The notes below the pieces were generated by a model. The model made no database searches. It worked only from the letters and a program-made list of their open reading frames with translations, and was not told where the DNA came from. Both the position numbers and the translations under genes were made by a program. Shown here in pieces: positions 27,683-35,805 of a DNA stretch of 64,000 nt (the stretch's first letter is position 1; each line of letters begins with the position of its first letter). Source of the DNA: Algicola sagamiensis DSM 14643 (GTDB lineage: Bacteria > Pseudomonadota > Gammaproteobacteria > Enterobacterales > Alteromonadaceae); NCBI RefSeq assembly GCF_000374485.1, contig NZ_KB894508.1, positions 1 through 64,000 on the forward strand, read 5' to 3'.

Positions 27683-27766
27683 TATTATCTCTTATTACTG
27701 TTCTATTTAAGAAAACCGGGAGGGGGAGGGGTTAGCTAAAGAAATTAACCTGACGTCGAGAATAAG

Positions 27767-27782
27767 GTTTCGCATGCGAAAC
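27767..27782. repeat. 16-bp palindrome GTTTCGCATGCGAAAC, copy 4
   Basis: Perfect copy in the intergenic space between two minus-strand membrane-protein genes. Confidence 0.85.
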
Positions 27783-27791
27783 TAACTATCA

Positions 27792-28073
27792 TCAGTCATG
27801 ACTATCTTCTTTTGGGAATTCATTGAAAAGTTCAGGTTGACTTTTCTTTAGCTTATATTGAATATATTTTTTGGCTAATTTAGTCAATATAAAGCTAAAT
27901 GGGATTGAAAGAACACCTACGATAATGGCAATTTTTCCCCATAAAGCCGCTCCACAAACAACCATCAGAAAATAGCAGGCATAAAATGATTTTGAGGATA
28001 AGCTTGTCAGGGCAAATGTAGCGCAAACGAAAAATATACAAAGTGTCCCTAATGCGATGTGTAATTCTGACAT
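27792..28073 (-). CDS. small membrane protein, unknown
   Basis: 93 residues with two or three membrane segments in the first 65 residues and a charged C-terminal tail (KKYIQYKLKKSQPEL). A good ribosome site (AAGG) precedes the ATG. No family recognised. Confidence 0.6.
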   Translation of the reverse strand: MSELHIALGTLCIFFVCATFALTSLSSKSFYACYFLMVVCGAALWGKIAIIVGVLSIPFSFILTKLAKKYIQYKLKKSQPELFNEFPKEDSHD

Positions 28074-28116
28074 TTTTATTTTCCTTTACTAATTCACGAG
28101 TAACTTCATCTTTAAG

Positions 28117-28455
28117 CTAAAACTTGTACTGGAGTTTCACTCCTGGAGCCAAGTAGGTAAACCGATTTGACTTTTTAAATCCTCTTTGAATTGGTAATGA
28201 TAACGATATCTTTTCACCCTGAATTATTGTGGTCGTTAAGCTACACACTCTATTTTTTGGTGTTAGTACAACAGAAGTGAGCTTAAATGATTGAGCACTG
28301 AAAATAATAAAACAATCCCCAGACTCTTCCTTAAAGGCAACTGGTACTGTCAGTCCATTTGGATAAATGAATGCTGGCTCCGATGAAATGAGTACATCAT
28401 CCACAGTTAAGCTTGCAGATAAAAGAACAAGAAAACATCCAACCTTAGTTATCAT
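28117..28455 (-). CDS. small exported protein, unknown
   Basis: 112 residues with an N-terminal signal-like segment (about 5-18) and a predicted beta-rich mature part ending in GVKLQYKF. Two cysteines (about 48 and 71) could form a disulfide in the periplasm. Family unknown. An upstream AAAGGA serves as ribosome site, with a tiny out-of-frame ATG between it and the start. Confidence 0.5.
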   Translation of the reverse strand: MITKVGCFLVLLSASLTVDDVLISSEPAFIYPNGLTVPVAFKEESGDCFIIFSAQSFKLTSVVLTPKNRVCSLTTTIIQGEKISLSLPIQRGFKKSNRFTYLAPGVKLQYKF

Positions 28456-28768
28456 GACATTTGTTATCCTTTATTTTTAGATAATTTACAATAATTCATT
28501 TTTTGTTTTTTTGATACATCATAATATACATTATTGATTTTGTTTTGCAAGATTGTTTTCTATCCAAAAAAATTGTCTATCGTAGGTCAAATTAAGTTTG
28601 CCAAGTTCAAATAAAGATTGCCAAGATGAACTCTTAGGTAAAATAGAGTTTGCCAAGATGGATATCTTTATGTGTAGGAAAATTCGAAAATATAATTAAT
28701 TGGTTAGTCAGTCGGTGAATTTCGAAAGCCTCTAAATTTAGAGGCTCATATTTTAATATGTAGGCAAA
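28456..28768. other. 313-bp intergenic region with three short direct repeats
   Basis: Contains AT-rich promoter-like DNA next to 28455, then three direct repeats of a 12-bp core close to TTTGCCAAGATG (28597-28607, 28617-28628 and 28648-28659), 20 and 31 bp apart. A perfect 20-bp palindrome at 28727-28746 (AGCCTCTAAATTTAGAGGCT) is the terminator of the gene at 28769. The direct repeats look like binding sites for a plasmid regulator. Confidence 0.5.
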
Positions 28769-29161
28769 TTAATCGCAGGATGATGATGAACTAGAAGAAT
28801 CAGTAAAACTTGAAGAGCTAGTAGCACTTGAAGTGTCTGTGATGGACGTAGAATGGCATGATGTTACTGATGTATTGAAATCTACATCGTGCTCGTCAAG
28901 TCCGTTATGAAAATCTATACCATTTAGAACTTCAGAGTTATATGCGTTTTTTCTATGATGGCTTTTATTACTCAATTCATTATTCTTATAGGCTTTGTCA
29001 TAAAGAGCTTGGATCTGTGCAGCCATAGTTAATAATGTACCTACAATACTAAACATAGCAATACTTGCGTAGATTGTTCCGTAGACATCTTGATAAGGTA
29101 AAAAGCCACAAAAAAATAACACTACATACGCAAAACATATAGAAAAAATAAAAAACAACAT
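28769..29161 (-). CDS. membrane protein with serine-rich tail, unknown
   Basis: 130 residues: two membrane segments (about 2-22 and 28-48), a basic middle part and a C-terminal tail in which about 25 of the last 38 residues are Ser, Thr or Asp, ending CD. AAAGG precedes the ATG. It is probably co-transcribed with the gene at 29178 (17 bp gap). The low-complexity tail is unusual for a bacterial membrane protein; function unknown. Confidence 0.6.
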   Translation of the reverse strand: MLFFIFSICFAYVVLFFCGFLPYQDVYGTIYASIAMFSIVGTLLTMAAQIQALYDKAYKNNELSNKSHHRKNAYNSEVLNGIDFHNGLDEHDVDFNTSVTSCHSTSITDTSSATSSSSFTDSSSSSSSCD

Positions 29162-29177
29162 AGATTTAATTCCTTTC

Positions 29178-29828
29178 TTAATTAAACTTCATTAGGGTAA
29201 GAACGGCTTCTTTTTTAGTTGATTTGTATTCAATATATCGGCTAGAAAGATCCCATAAAAATGGAGGTGTGATCAGTAACAGAGCAACAATAGAGAAAGA
29301 TAATACCTGTTCAAACGTTCTGGCATCATTGGATGTGGCCATCAAACTGATAAAAGATACTCCAAAACATAAATATGAAAAGATGCGTGATTTTATCCTT
29401 CCTTCAAGCAAAAATTCATAGAATTTTAGTTTTGTATTTTTAATAGCTTTAGATTGCACTTTTTCTATTTCAACTAAGAGATGCTGAATCATTTCTATAA
29501 ATGTTTGGCTTAGTTGAACATGCCAACCTAGTTTTTTCAGTTTTGCACCGAAGCCCTCAACACTTTCAAAACTTTTTAACATATGAATAATTTCTTTATA
29601 TTCACTCCAATTAATTGATTTTGTTAGCTGAACAGAGTCACTTGCAAGGTCATAGTCGCTCTTGAATAAAAGATTAAGAGATGAATCATTGTTCAACCGA
29701 CATCTTATTATGTTTGCCCCTTTTTGTGGATCAACAACACCAGGAATATATCCTTTAGATTGGCTAATAGAAAAAAGCAGCTTATTTTCATATAAAACTT
29801 GTAACTCAATAAAAAATTTAGATTGCAT
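29178..29828 (-). CDS. membrane protein with two helices, unknown
   Basis: About 216 residues from the ATG at 29828 (AAGG 6 bases upstream; an in-frame TTG at 29834 is possible). The first 145 residues are soluble and the C-terminal part has two membrane helices (about 150-168 and 175-195). Paired with the following small gene. No family recognised. Confidence 0.6.
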   Translation of the reverse strand: MQSKFFIELQVLYENKLLFSISQSKGYIPGVVDPQKGANIIRCRLNNDSSLNLLFKSDYDLASDSVQLTKSINWSEYKEIIHMLKSFESVEGFGAKLKKLGWHVQLSQTFIEMIQHLLVEIEKVQSKAIKNTKLKFYEFLLEGRIKSRIFSYLCFGVSFISLMATSNDARTFEQVLSFSIVALLLITPPFLWDLSSRYIEYKSTKKEAVLTLMKFN

Positions 29829-29997
29829 ATTCAACCTTACTCCACTTAATTTTATGGTTATTTTTAGCCCTGAATTTAATGCAAGAACAAATAAGTCAAT
29901 AATAATATTATTGATAATTCAAATTATTATATTTTGATGGGTATTTCAAGGGTAGTTTTCATTAAGTTACCCGGCTTTTTAGTATTGAGTTTTGCAT

Positions 29998-30023
29998 ATA
30001 AAAAAACCTCCAAATAGGAGGCT
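29998..30023 (-). terminator. terminator
   Basis: On the minus strand GCCTCC and GGAGGT pair across TATTT, followed by a run of seven T. It ends the transcript of the gene at 30055. Confidence 0.75.
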
Positions 30024-30054
30024 ATAGGTTTATTCATTTGAATCTGTCTTTTTG

Positions 30055-30780
30055 TTATTCCCATGTGATCTTAGAAAAGTTCGGATCTCTATAAATCAGA
30101 CGTATTGCTAATATTGAAAAGACAAATAATAAGGTGTAAAGAGATGGTGCAAACCAAACACTAATTGGTTGTTGAAATATGTGTAGAGGTGTTGTTTCGA
30201 GCCCATTTATTAGATCAAAATTAGTCTTATATTCCCATATAAAAAAATTAGTAAAAAACACATTAAAAGCAAACACTTTTGATGCAAACTTTCTATCTAC
30301 ATATGCACTTGTGATACAACTAAAAATGTATACCAAAAATATCAGAACAAATCCATTTACCATAAGTGCCCAATGATCTAACCATATTGTAGGAAATACC
30401 TTCACCATTGCTAACCAAGAGAGAATCGTATAGATGGTATATACCTGAATCCACTTGCTATTATTAGCCCGCATGTAATCTTTAATTACTTCGAAACTTA
30501 ATGCTTTTGAGAAATCAGTATGATCTGTCTTTTCTATTGTGTTTGAGTTTTGGTCTTCTTTCGGATACTTCTCTTCAATGATGCTTTGAAGATGCAAAAT
30601 CATAAGCATCAATAAACACCCAAGTGCTAATAAGAAGGATAATGTAGTCATTGTTTCAGAATATAATTCATAGCGTGGTGATTCAGGGGTAAGGAGTATC
30701 GGTTGTAACACTTTGTAATGGCAAAGTCCGTATAACCCGAAAGACAGCAGAGTTATTATAATTCTAGGTAAATATTTCAT
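30055..30780 (-). CDS. polytopic membrane protein, unknown
   Basis: 241 residues with five or six membrane segments (about 7-22, 45-68, 115-130, 138-160, 170-182 and 210-228). Loops are short and weakly charged. A terminator follows, so it is a single-gene unit. I do not recognise it. Confidence 0.6.
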   Translation of the reverse strand: MKYLPRIIITLLSFGLYGLCHYKVLQPILLTPESPRYELYSETMTTLSFLLALGCLLMLMILHLQSIIEEKYPKEDQNSNTIEKTDHTDFSKALSFEVIKDYMRANNSKWIQVYTIYTILSWLAMVKVFPTIWLDHWALMVNGFVLIFLVYIFSCITSAYVDRKFASKVFAFNVFFTNFFIWEYKTNFDLINGLETTPLHIFQQPISVWFAPSLYTLLFVFSILAIRLIYRDPNFSKITWE

Positions 30781-31031
30781 TCAGTGGCCCTATAGTCATT
30801 TCATATATACATATATTGATACATCATATTATATAATTTTGAGCACTTCAATTACTGATAAATTATGATTTTTTGATTCCTAGTAGGCTTAATGCTTGGT
30901 ATCTGTAATTCATAAGAGCGCCGTACACATCAGAAATACAGGGGTTTGATAAAAAGGTAATAACAGCTAAATTTTCGAAAAAATACTAACGATCCTGAGT
31001 AAAGCGAATGACGGTTTTGAGGATTTCTTAG

Positions 31032-31247
31032 ATGCCTTGGGGTGCTGAATATGAAACTGAAGAAAGTATTTCTCATAAGTTTACCGCTGGGTTTGGGATT
31101 CCCCAAGCTGGCCAACCAAAATACAATGAGAGCATTTACGCTCCTCTCACTGGTGTTACCTCCTTATTTGAGAAGTATCAGGTGCCTAGCGACCTTTATC
31201 TGTCTGCTGTACCAGACTTACAGGGTAATACGAAAATCAACGTATAG
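31032..31247 (+). CDS. small protein, unknown
   Basis: 71 residues, soluble, no cysteine. GAGGA lies 8 bases before the ATG and a strong terminator follows 10 bp after the stop, which supports translation of this frame over the overlapping frame at 31042-31311. No homology recognised; it may be a fragment of a larger gene. Confidence 0.4.
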   Translation: MPWGAEYETEESISHKFTAGFGIPQAGQPKYNESIYAPLTGVTSLFEKYQVPSDLYLSAVPDLQGNTKINV

Positions 31248-31256
31248 ACATGTTAT

Positions 31257-31280
31257 AAGCCACCTTCGGGTGGCTTTTTT
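31257..31280 (+). terminator. intrinsic terminator with TTCG loop
   Basis: Perfect 8-bp stem AAGCCACC/GGTGGCTT around TTCG, followed by six T. A textbook intrinsic terminator for the plus-strand gene at 31032. Confidence 0.85.
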
Positions 31281-31306
31281 AGTAAGTTTCGCATGCGAAA
31301 CTTACT
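31281..31306. repeat. 16-bp palindrome GTTTCGCATGCGAAAC, copy 5, extended to 26 bp
   Basis: The core copy is 31286-31301. Here the symmetry extends 5 bp further on each side (AGTAA and TTACT), giving a perfect 26-bp palindrome, the most complete member of the set. It lies between two convergent transcription units. Confidence 0.85.
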
Positions 31307-31319
31307 ATTGAGTTGGGGG

Positions 31320-32201
31320 TTAAATTGCTTCAGATAATGGGGCTTGGTATTTAATCTCTTTTTCATCACTAGTTGAAGATAAACAAATTAATTCGGATTG
31401 AGAAATGAAACCTATATCCCTAATTAATTTTTCAATATTCAGTTCCATATACTCTGGCGCATCTTTGATTGCCTTCTCAAGTAGTATCTGAGTCTCCCGG
31501 TCAAAGGAAATGGCCAATGACTTCAATTTCTTTGACTCAATCGTCATACCAATTTCCTTCAACTGGATCTGAAAGTCTTCCTGGAAGAACGCATCCAGTC
31601 GATCTGATAGTTTGCTTCTCTCAAGCTGGTAAATCTCCCGCAATAGACGGTCGAGGTCATCCAGCAGCGTTCGTACATGCAACTTGAGTTTAATCGCTCC
31701 GTTTAATTCAAAAAATGGATCCTTTAGTTCAATCCGCTCAGGGACTTTCTCTACGTTTGCATTTTCATCTCCATCCCAATCCAGAAATAAGGTGAATACC
31801 TGTTGAATGGCTAAGCACCGGAGCTGCTTTTCTGGAATAGATGTAAAAGTCGCGAATATCTGGTTGAGCCGTGTTTTATTGAAGTCTGGGACCACTTCAT
31901 CATCCATCCATTGATTCAGCTGTTGCAGGTGCGCTGGCGCGAGCACTCGGAGCAGGTTCATCTCATGAAAGATACTGCGCCATAGTTCAGAGTCGATCCG
32001 CTTTTGTAGGGAAGTCAGGTGTTGAAATTGAGCCATTTCCAGCTGTGGGCAGAGGTCGGTGCCTTGTGTTGTTAAAATATTTTCAATACGAGCAGCTGAC
32101 GCTTTAATGGTTTTCAGTTCTTGGTGAGCGCTTTCTCTCGCTTTTAATAGAGCGTGGCATCTTCGATATACCTTTTCAGTTCGCATTGATATTTCTTTCA
32201 C
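31320..32201 (-). CDS. duplicated plasmid protein, possibly DUF4942-like (copy 1)
   Basis: 293 residues. The GTG at 32201 has GGGAGG 5 bases upstream; an in-frame ATG follows 5 codons later. Residues from about 17 to 270 are nearly identical to the gene at 60391, but the last 25-30 residues are unrelated to its end. The pattern around LWRSIFHEMNLLRVLAP, VPDFNKTRLNQIF and VFTLFLDWDGDENAN resembles DUF4942-type proteins found on plasmids and integrative elements; this is a weak match from memory. Function unknown. The two copies are in opposite orientation. Confidence 0.75.
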   Translation of the reverse strand: MKEISMRTEKVYRRCHALLKARESAHQELKTIKASAARIENILTTQGTDLCPQLEMAQFQHLTSLQKRIDSELWRSIFHEMNLLRVLAPAHLQQLNQWMDDEVVPDFNKTRLNQIFATFTSIPEKQLRCLAIQQVFTLFLDWDGDENANVEKVPERIELKDPFFELNGAIKLKLHVRTLLDDLDRLLREIYQLERSKLSDRLDAFFQEDFQIQLKEIGMTIESKKLKSLAISFDRETQILLEKAIKDAPEYMELNIEKLIRDIGFISQSELICLSSTSDEKEIKYQAPLSEAI

Positions 32202-32512
32202 TTCATCCTCCCAAGCAGCCTTACTAGCTACATATACAAACCCTAAACTTCCAAATTAATCTTAAGTGGCTTAAGCCATACCTAACATGTTGCCATAAAT
32301 TAATATCAATATTTTGATATTTCTGATTTTTTGATATGATTTTCAATCGCTTTAAAAGGATGTCATCTATAAGGGGAGAATTACCAAGCAAATAATAACA
32401 GCCTACACAAGCCACCAGTACCTATCATAAGTAATAATTTTATCGCATTAAAAGTTAACTTCTTATATAGTCACAAACTAAATTATCAATATCTTGATAT
32501 TTTAAGGTATTA
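32202..32512. promoter_or_regulatory. regulatory region with two operator-like palindromes before the XRE gene
   Basis: A 311-bp gap with two copies of TATCAA-N4-TTGATA: 32303-32320 (extended to ATATCAA/TTGATAT) and 32484-32499. The second ends 13 bp before the start codon of the XRE regulator and would overlap its ribosome site or promoter. They are probable autoregulatory operators of that regulator. Confidence 0.5.
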
Positions 32513-32782
32513 ATGAAAAAAACGATTAAAAACCTCAAAAAGTATGCATCAGCAGAGATAGCGGCCTTTGTTAAGGAGGCAAGAAAGTCACAAAAAATAA
32601 CTCAGGAGGATATGAGTAAATTAGTTGAAACAAGCCAGTCAAACTTGTCATACATGGAAAGAGATCAACAAAAAATCTCCTTGGTTGATTTTCTAATTAT
32701 CTGCATGCGTTGCTCGGCAGACTATGAATCTTTCATCAAAAAAATTCTTGAAGATGCTGAAGAGATAAAGGACAAAGAATGA
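32513..32782 (+). CDS. XRE-family transcriptional regulator
   Basis: 89 residues with one helix-turn-helix of the Cro/C1 type (about 15-70; QKITQEDMSKLVETSQSNLS, then a second conserved helix). It would bind the TATCAA-N4-TTGATA sites just upstream. Its stop overlaps the start of the next gene (ATGA), so regulator, membrane protein and peptide form one operon. Confidence 0.85.
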   Translation: MKKTIKNLKKYASAEIAAFVKEARKSQKITQEDMSKLVETSQSNLSYMERDQQKISLVDFLIICMRCSADYESFIKKILEDAEEIKDKE

Positions 32783-33303
32783 CTTTAGAAAAAATGATTT
32801 TTATCCCAATCATTGTTGTTTGTGCATTTATTTGTAGAAAAGACAAGAATGTTACGATGCTCATTATATTGTATTTAATAATTGAAGCACTGAATATTGC
32901 TATCCAAAAAGCTAGTATGCAATGGGGCTATTTATATTACTTGCGTTGTATAGCCTTTGACTTGTTGTTTATAACAGCAATCTTTGCAAGAAGGGGGATT
33001 GCCCATCTCATAGCTGCTATCCCGATCGACAAAGTACAACAAACTGGAGAAGCTTGGGTTAGAGCATTCCGGCACTCAATATTCGATATGGCAATAATAG
33101 GAATCATCTTCTGTGGAATGATAATTTCAACCATTTGCATGATAGAGGGTTTTTTATACTACCAATGGTTGATTGATACCACATGGTTCATTGATAATAC
33201 GTTCGATAGGATGCAATGGATTGTCCAAGGGGCAACAGTCATATATATAATACTGTTAACTTGCAGTTCATCTCTGAATAGAAAAAAATATCGTATTGCA
33301 TAA
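32779..33303 (+). CDS. multi-pass membrane protein of the peptide cassette A
   Basis: 174 residues with about five membrane segments (about 5-18, 24-42, 50-70, 98-120 and 143-163). It overlaps the XRE gene by 4 bases and ends 15 bp before a small gene for a double-glycine-type peptide. Its size, topology and a segment YYLRCIAFDLLFITAIF resemble the 170-residue protein at 63002 (WYIIFTLIDLIAIYALF), which also has a double-glycine peptide next to it. Possible roles are immunity or peptide export; both are inference. Not a peptidase or ABC protein. Confidence 0.75.
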   Translation: MTLEKMIFIPIIVVCAFICRKDKNVTMLIILYLIIEALNIAIQKASMQWGYLYYLRCIAFDLLFITAIFARRGIAHLIAAIPIDKVQQTGEAWVRAFRHSIFDMAIIGIIFCGMIISTICMIEGFLYYQWLIDTTWFIDNTFDRMQWIVQGATVIYIILLTCSSSLNRKKYRIA

Positions 33304-33318
33304 ATAAGAGAATTATGA

Positions 33319-33483
33319 ATGAAACAAGTATCGAAGAAGAAAATGAAACCTGAAGAGTTGGATTTAAATGAGCTAGAGGTCGTATCTGGTGGAGGAGGCG
33401 GTGGTGCTGAACACCCCACACCTGACAGAAAAATAGCCTCAATAGCAAGAGCCCCATTCTTTAGTGCTTACTCTTTACCTTAA
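33319..33483 (+). CDS. double-glycine-leader peptide A (bacteriocin/RiPP-like precursor)
   Basis: A 54-residue peptide. The charged N-terminal leader ends in ELDLNELEVVSGG (residues 13-25), which fits the consensus of double-glycine leaders cut by PCAT/ComA-type transporters and of some RiPP leaders. The rest is GGGGAEH followed by a stretch ending FFSAYSLP. AGAG lies 8 bases before the ATG, the upstream gene ends 15 bp away, and a strong terminator follows, so translation is likely. No modification enzyme or PCAT transporter gene is seen in the window. The peptide could be a bacteriocin, a signal, or a regulator; this cannot be decided here. Confidence 0.65.
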   Translation: MKQVSKKKMKPEELDLNELEVVSGGGGGGAEHPTPDRKIASIARAPFFSAYSLP

Positions 33484-33503
33484 ACATTTCTGTGTTTCTT
33501 TTT

Positions 33504-33536
33504 AGAAAAGAAAGCCGCTTTGAAGCTTTCTTTTCT
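33504..33536. terminator. bidirectional terminator after peptide A
   Basis: Perfect 12-bp arms (AGAAAAGAAAGC and GCTTTCTTTTCT) around a 9-nt loop, between convergent genes. T-rich on both strands. Confidence 0.75.
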
Positions 33537-33547
33537 TGCCCTGGAAG

Positions 33548-33913
33548 TTATTTTTTTAGAAACTCGACATATATTCGCAACCCATCTACCGCTCCTGGTA
33601 GAACATATGCGTCAAACAACACATTCAAAATCAGTGCAACTCCATATATAGACAGAATAAATACAACTTCCCCCTTACTCAGTTCTTCTATATTTTTCCC
33701 AAAATAGCTATCTGATCCAGATCTTCTCATAACACCTGATTTAGCAATGATTGCTAAAGCAAGAAATTGAAAGAAAAGAAAAAAGGATATTCGTCCTAGA
33801 CTAGAAAAATTCATCATAAATGAATCAAGTGAATTCTCATTCAGGTTTGTCAGCCAATATAAAAATGGAAATGCAGCGATAAATAGAAAAAGAGCAAATG
33901 GGTGAAGTTGCAT
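33548..33913 (-). CDS. small membrane protein, unknown
   Basis: 121 residues with three membrane segments (about 5-20, 40-57 and 82-102). AGGAG precedes the ATG. It is convergent with the peptide cassette and shares its terminator. It might belong to the same function (for example immunity), but direction and separate promoter argue against one operon. Family unknown. Confidence 0.6.
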   Translation of the reverse strand: MQLHPFALFLFIAAFPFLYWLTNLNENSLDSFMMNFSSLGRISFFLFFQFLALAIIAKSGVMRRSGSDSYFGKNIEELSKGEVVFILSIYGVALILNVLFDAYVLPGAVDGLRIYVEFLKK

Positions 33914-34058
33914 TTTGTTCTCCTAGAAAATATAAAACAAAAAATCAATTTTATTTATTTTGAATGCTCATTAATTCATATCTTGATATTTGTTTCAATT
34001 TAAAAAAAGACAAAAGAGCTTCATAATATCAAATATTAAAAATTCAAAATAATATTTT

Positions 34059-34466
34059 ATGAAGACTAAAAAATATAAACTCTCCATTGGATTGGCTATT
34101 CTCCCAATAGTTTTGATTACTTCAATTGGCAGTATTAAAAATACAATTTCTTCAGGCAAGCCGAAACTCGAAGTAAGAAAGCACCATGTTCACATCCAAG
34201 AGTCTTTCTCAATTCAACCATTCGGAAACGAATTTGAACACAACCCACTCATCGCTTTTATTTTTGGAAAAACCATTATCGATACAAATAACGTCGAATA
34301 TTTTATACATGACTCAGAATTCTATGTCGGACAGACTGTTGAGATCGTACTACAAGGGAATGAAGTAAAAAAAATGTGCAATATCAAAACTGGCAGATGT
34401 TGCTCTGTAAGTTATGCCATAGATCTATATGGAGGAACTCCCTTAGACCGAGCCCCCTATATATAG
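34059..34466 (+). CDS. membrane-anchored protein, unknown
   Basis: 135 residues with an N-terminal signal anchor (about 8-22) and a mature part with three cysteines close to the C-terminus (MCN, RCCSV). Ends just before the iteron region. No recognised family; the ribosome site is weak. Confidence 0.5.
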   Translation: MKTKKYKLSIGLAILPIVLITSIGSIKNTISSGKPKLEVRKHHVHIQESFSIQPFGNEFEHNPLIAFIFGKTIIDTNNVEYFIHDSEFYVGQTVEIVLQGNEVKKMCNIKTGRCCSVSYAIDLYGGTPLDRAPYI

Positions 34467-34472
34467 TGGGTT

Positions 34473-34688
34473 TTTTCTATAATTTAGCTATATGTAGTAA
34501 TTTGTACTTCTTGTTTTTCCCAAATATAGCTTTACATGTACTTCATGAAATTATTTTTTCTATTATTTAGCATTAGTGAAAGTATGATTTTCTAAGATTT
34601 AGCTTAAAAGAATTAATATTATGCTTTTCGTTTTCTAAAATTTAGCTATAATCCAGGGCAATAATAAGATTTTTCTATTTTTTAGCTT
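34473..34688 (+). repeat. iteron set upstream of the replication initiator (oriV part 1)
   Basis: Six direct repeats with the 18-bp consensus TTTTCTAnnATTTAGCTA at 34473, 34514 (degenerate), 34557, 34588, 34631 and 34671, mostly 40-43 bp apart. The last ends 13 bp before the initiator start codon. Such repeats upstream of rep are the binding sites of an iteron-type initiator and set copy number; placing one so close to the start suggests autoregulation. Confidence 0.85.
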
Positions 34689-34701
34689 TAAAGAAAAATA
34701 A

Positions 34702-35805
34702 ATGAGCGCTGACATGAACGATAGTTTAGATGGATACTTTCCCGCTGACGTTGTAGCGGAAGTTTTTGGTAATCGTCCAGCAACAACTACTTTGATGGAC
34801 TGTATCTTTTTACCTGGCTCAAGACTCCCCAGAGACTTAGCAAATCAAATGGCAGGCGATGAGTCACTTATCGAGCAACAAATCCTCGCCAACAAACCTC
34901 TTCTCAGCACACGCCAGGAAAAACCATACTGGAAGAAAGGGGCAAACAAACGTGAATTCGATGCTGTAACACTCCAGGTATACAGCGCTGTTTGCTTGGT
35001 CGCCGATCGTCATCTCCTTGAGGGGATCGTAAGCATTGGTGGCATGTACGAAGACGTCTCAGGTTTAACGCTACGTCAGGCTATTGAACTGAGCAAGCTA
35101 AACGTCATGACAGAGTATTTACCATCACAGTATCAATCACTACTTGATACAAGAATGTTTTCAGGTATCTACGATTATTTCCTCGTCGATTTTTCAGATC
35201 TTTTCTTATTTTTAGACCTTAAAAATGCAAAACCAAACAAAAAAACTGTACTGCAAAGGCTTCAGCGATTGAGTCAAATGCTACTTGTATTGGATTATGA
35301 AAATGAAGGGAAGGTTCTTACAAAATATAATACGAAGATCCGCTTAGTTGATCACAGCTTCATACCTCTACTTGTTCCTGATGGGATTCGAAGTAAAGGA
35401 AGTATTACCGCTGACACAATGACGCATCTTCTTGTTGGTGTACATAGAACATTCACAGCATCCCTTCTTCAAGAAGGTAGCATTAGTAGAAAGAGGTTTT
35501 TAGAGGTTTACCCACAACTGTCAGGGAACCACTCTGTCACTGATTTTGCAAAATATTTGGATCAACATAAACGTGAATTCTTACACGGAAAATATCTTTC
35601 AGATCTGATACGCAGCTATTACGAAAATAAGGCTCGTATCACTAAAAAACATTCAACAACTCTCATCAATAACACCATGAAAGAAGTGCTTCAAAAGCAG
35701 GATATATTGTCTAAGGATTTTAACTTGATCCTGAAAAAGGAAATGAATAGCAATCGTACTGACTATCAACTGATCTATATTGGTGATGAGGACATAGTAG
35801 AATGA
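34702..35805 (+). CDS. iteron-binding replication initiator (RepC-like)
   Basis: 367 residues. It is flanked by iterons and overlaps a RepA-type helicase gene by 4 bases. The central part (LQRLQRLSQMLLVLDYENEGKV) looks like a winged helix, as in plasmid initiators such as RSF1010 RepC or TrfA-like proteins; exact family not certain. It would bind the TTTTCTA...TTTAGC iterons, melt the origin and load the helicase. Confidence 0.8.
   Translation: MSADMNDSLDGYFPADVVAEVFGNRPATTTLMDCIFLPGSRLPRDLANQMAGDESLIEQQILANKPLLSTRQEKPYWKKGANKREFDAVTLQVYSAVCLVADRHLLEGIVSIGGMYEDVSGLTLRQAIELSKLNVMTEYLPSQYQSLLDTRMFSGIYDYFLVDFSDLFLFLDLKNAKPNKKTVLQRLQRLSQMLLVLDYENEGKVLTKYNTKIRLVDHSFIPLLVPDGIRSKGSITADTMTHLLVGVHRTFTASLLQEGSISRKRFLEVYPQLSGNHSVTDFAKYLDQHKREFLHGKYLSDLIRSYYENKARITKKHSTTLINNTMKEVLQKQDILSKDFNLILKKEMNSNRTDYQLIYIGDEDIVE

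Noticed and set aside
31042-31311. 89-codon plus-strand frame with a signal-like start
   Set aside because: It runs through the terminator and into the palindrome; the 31032 frame has the better ribosome site and ends before the terminator.
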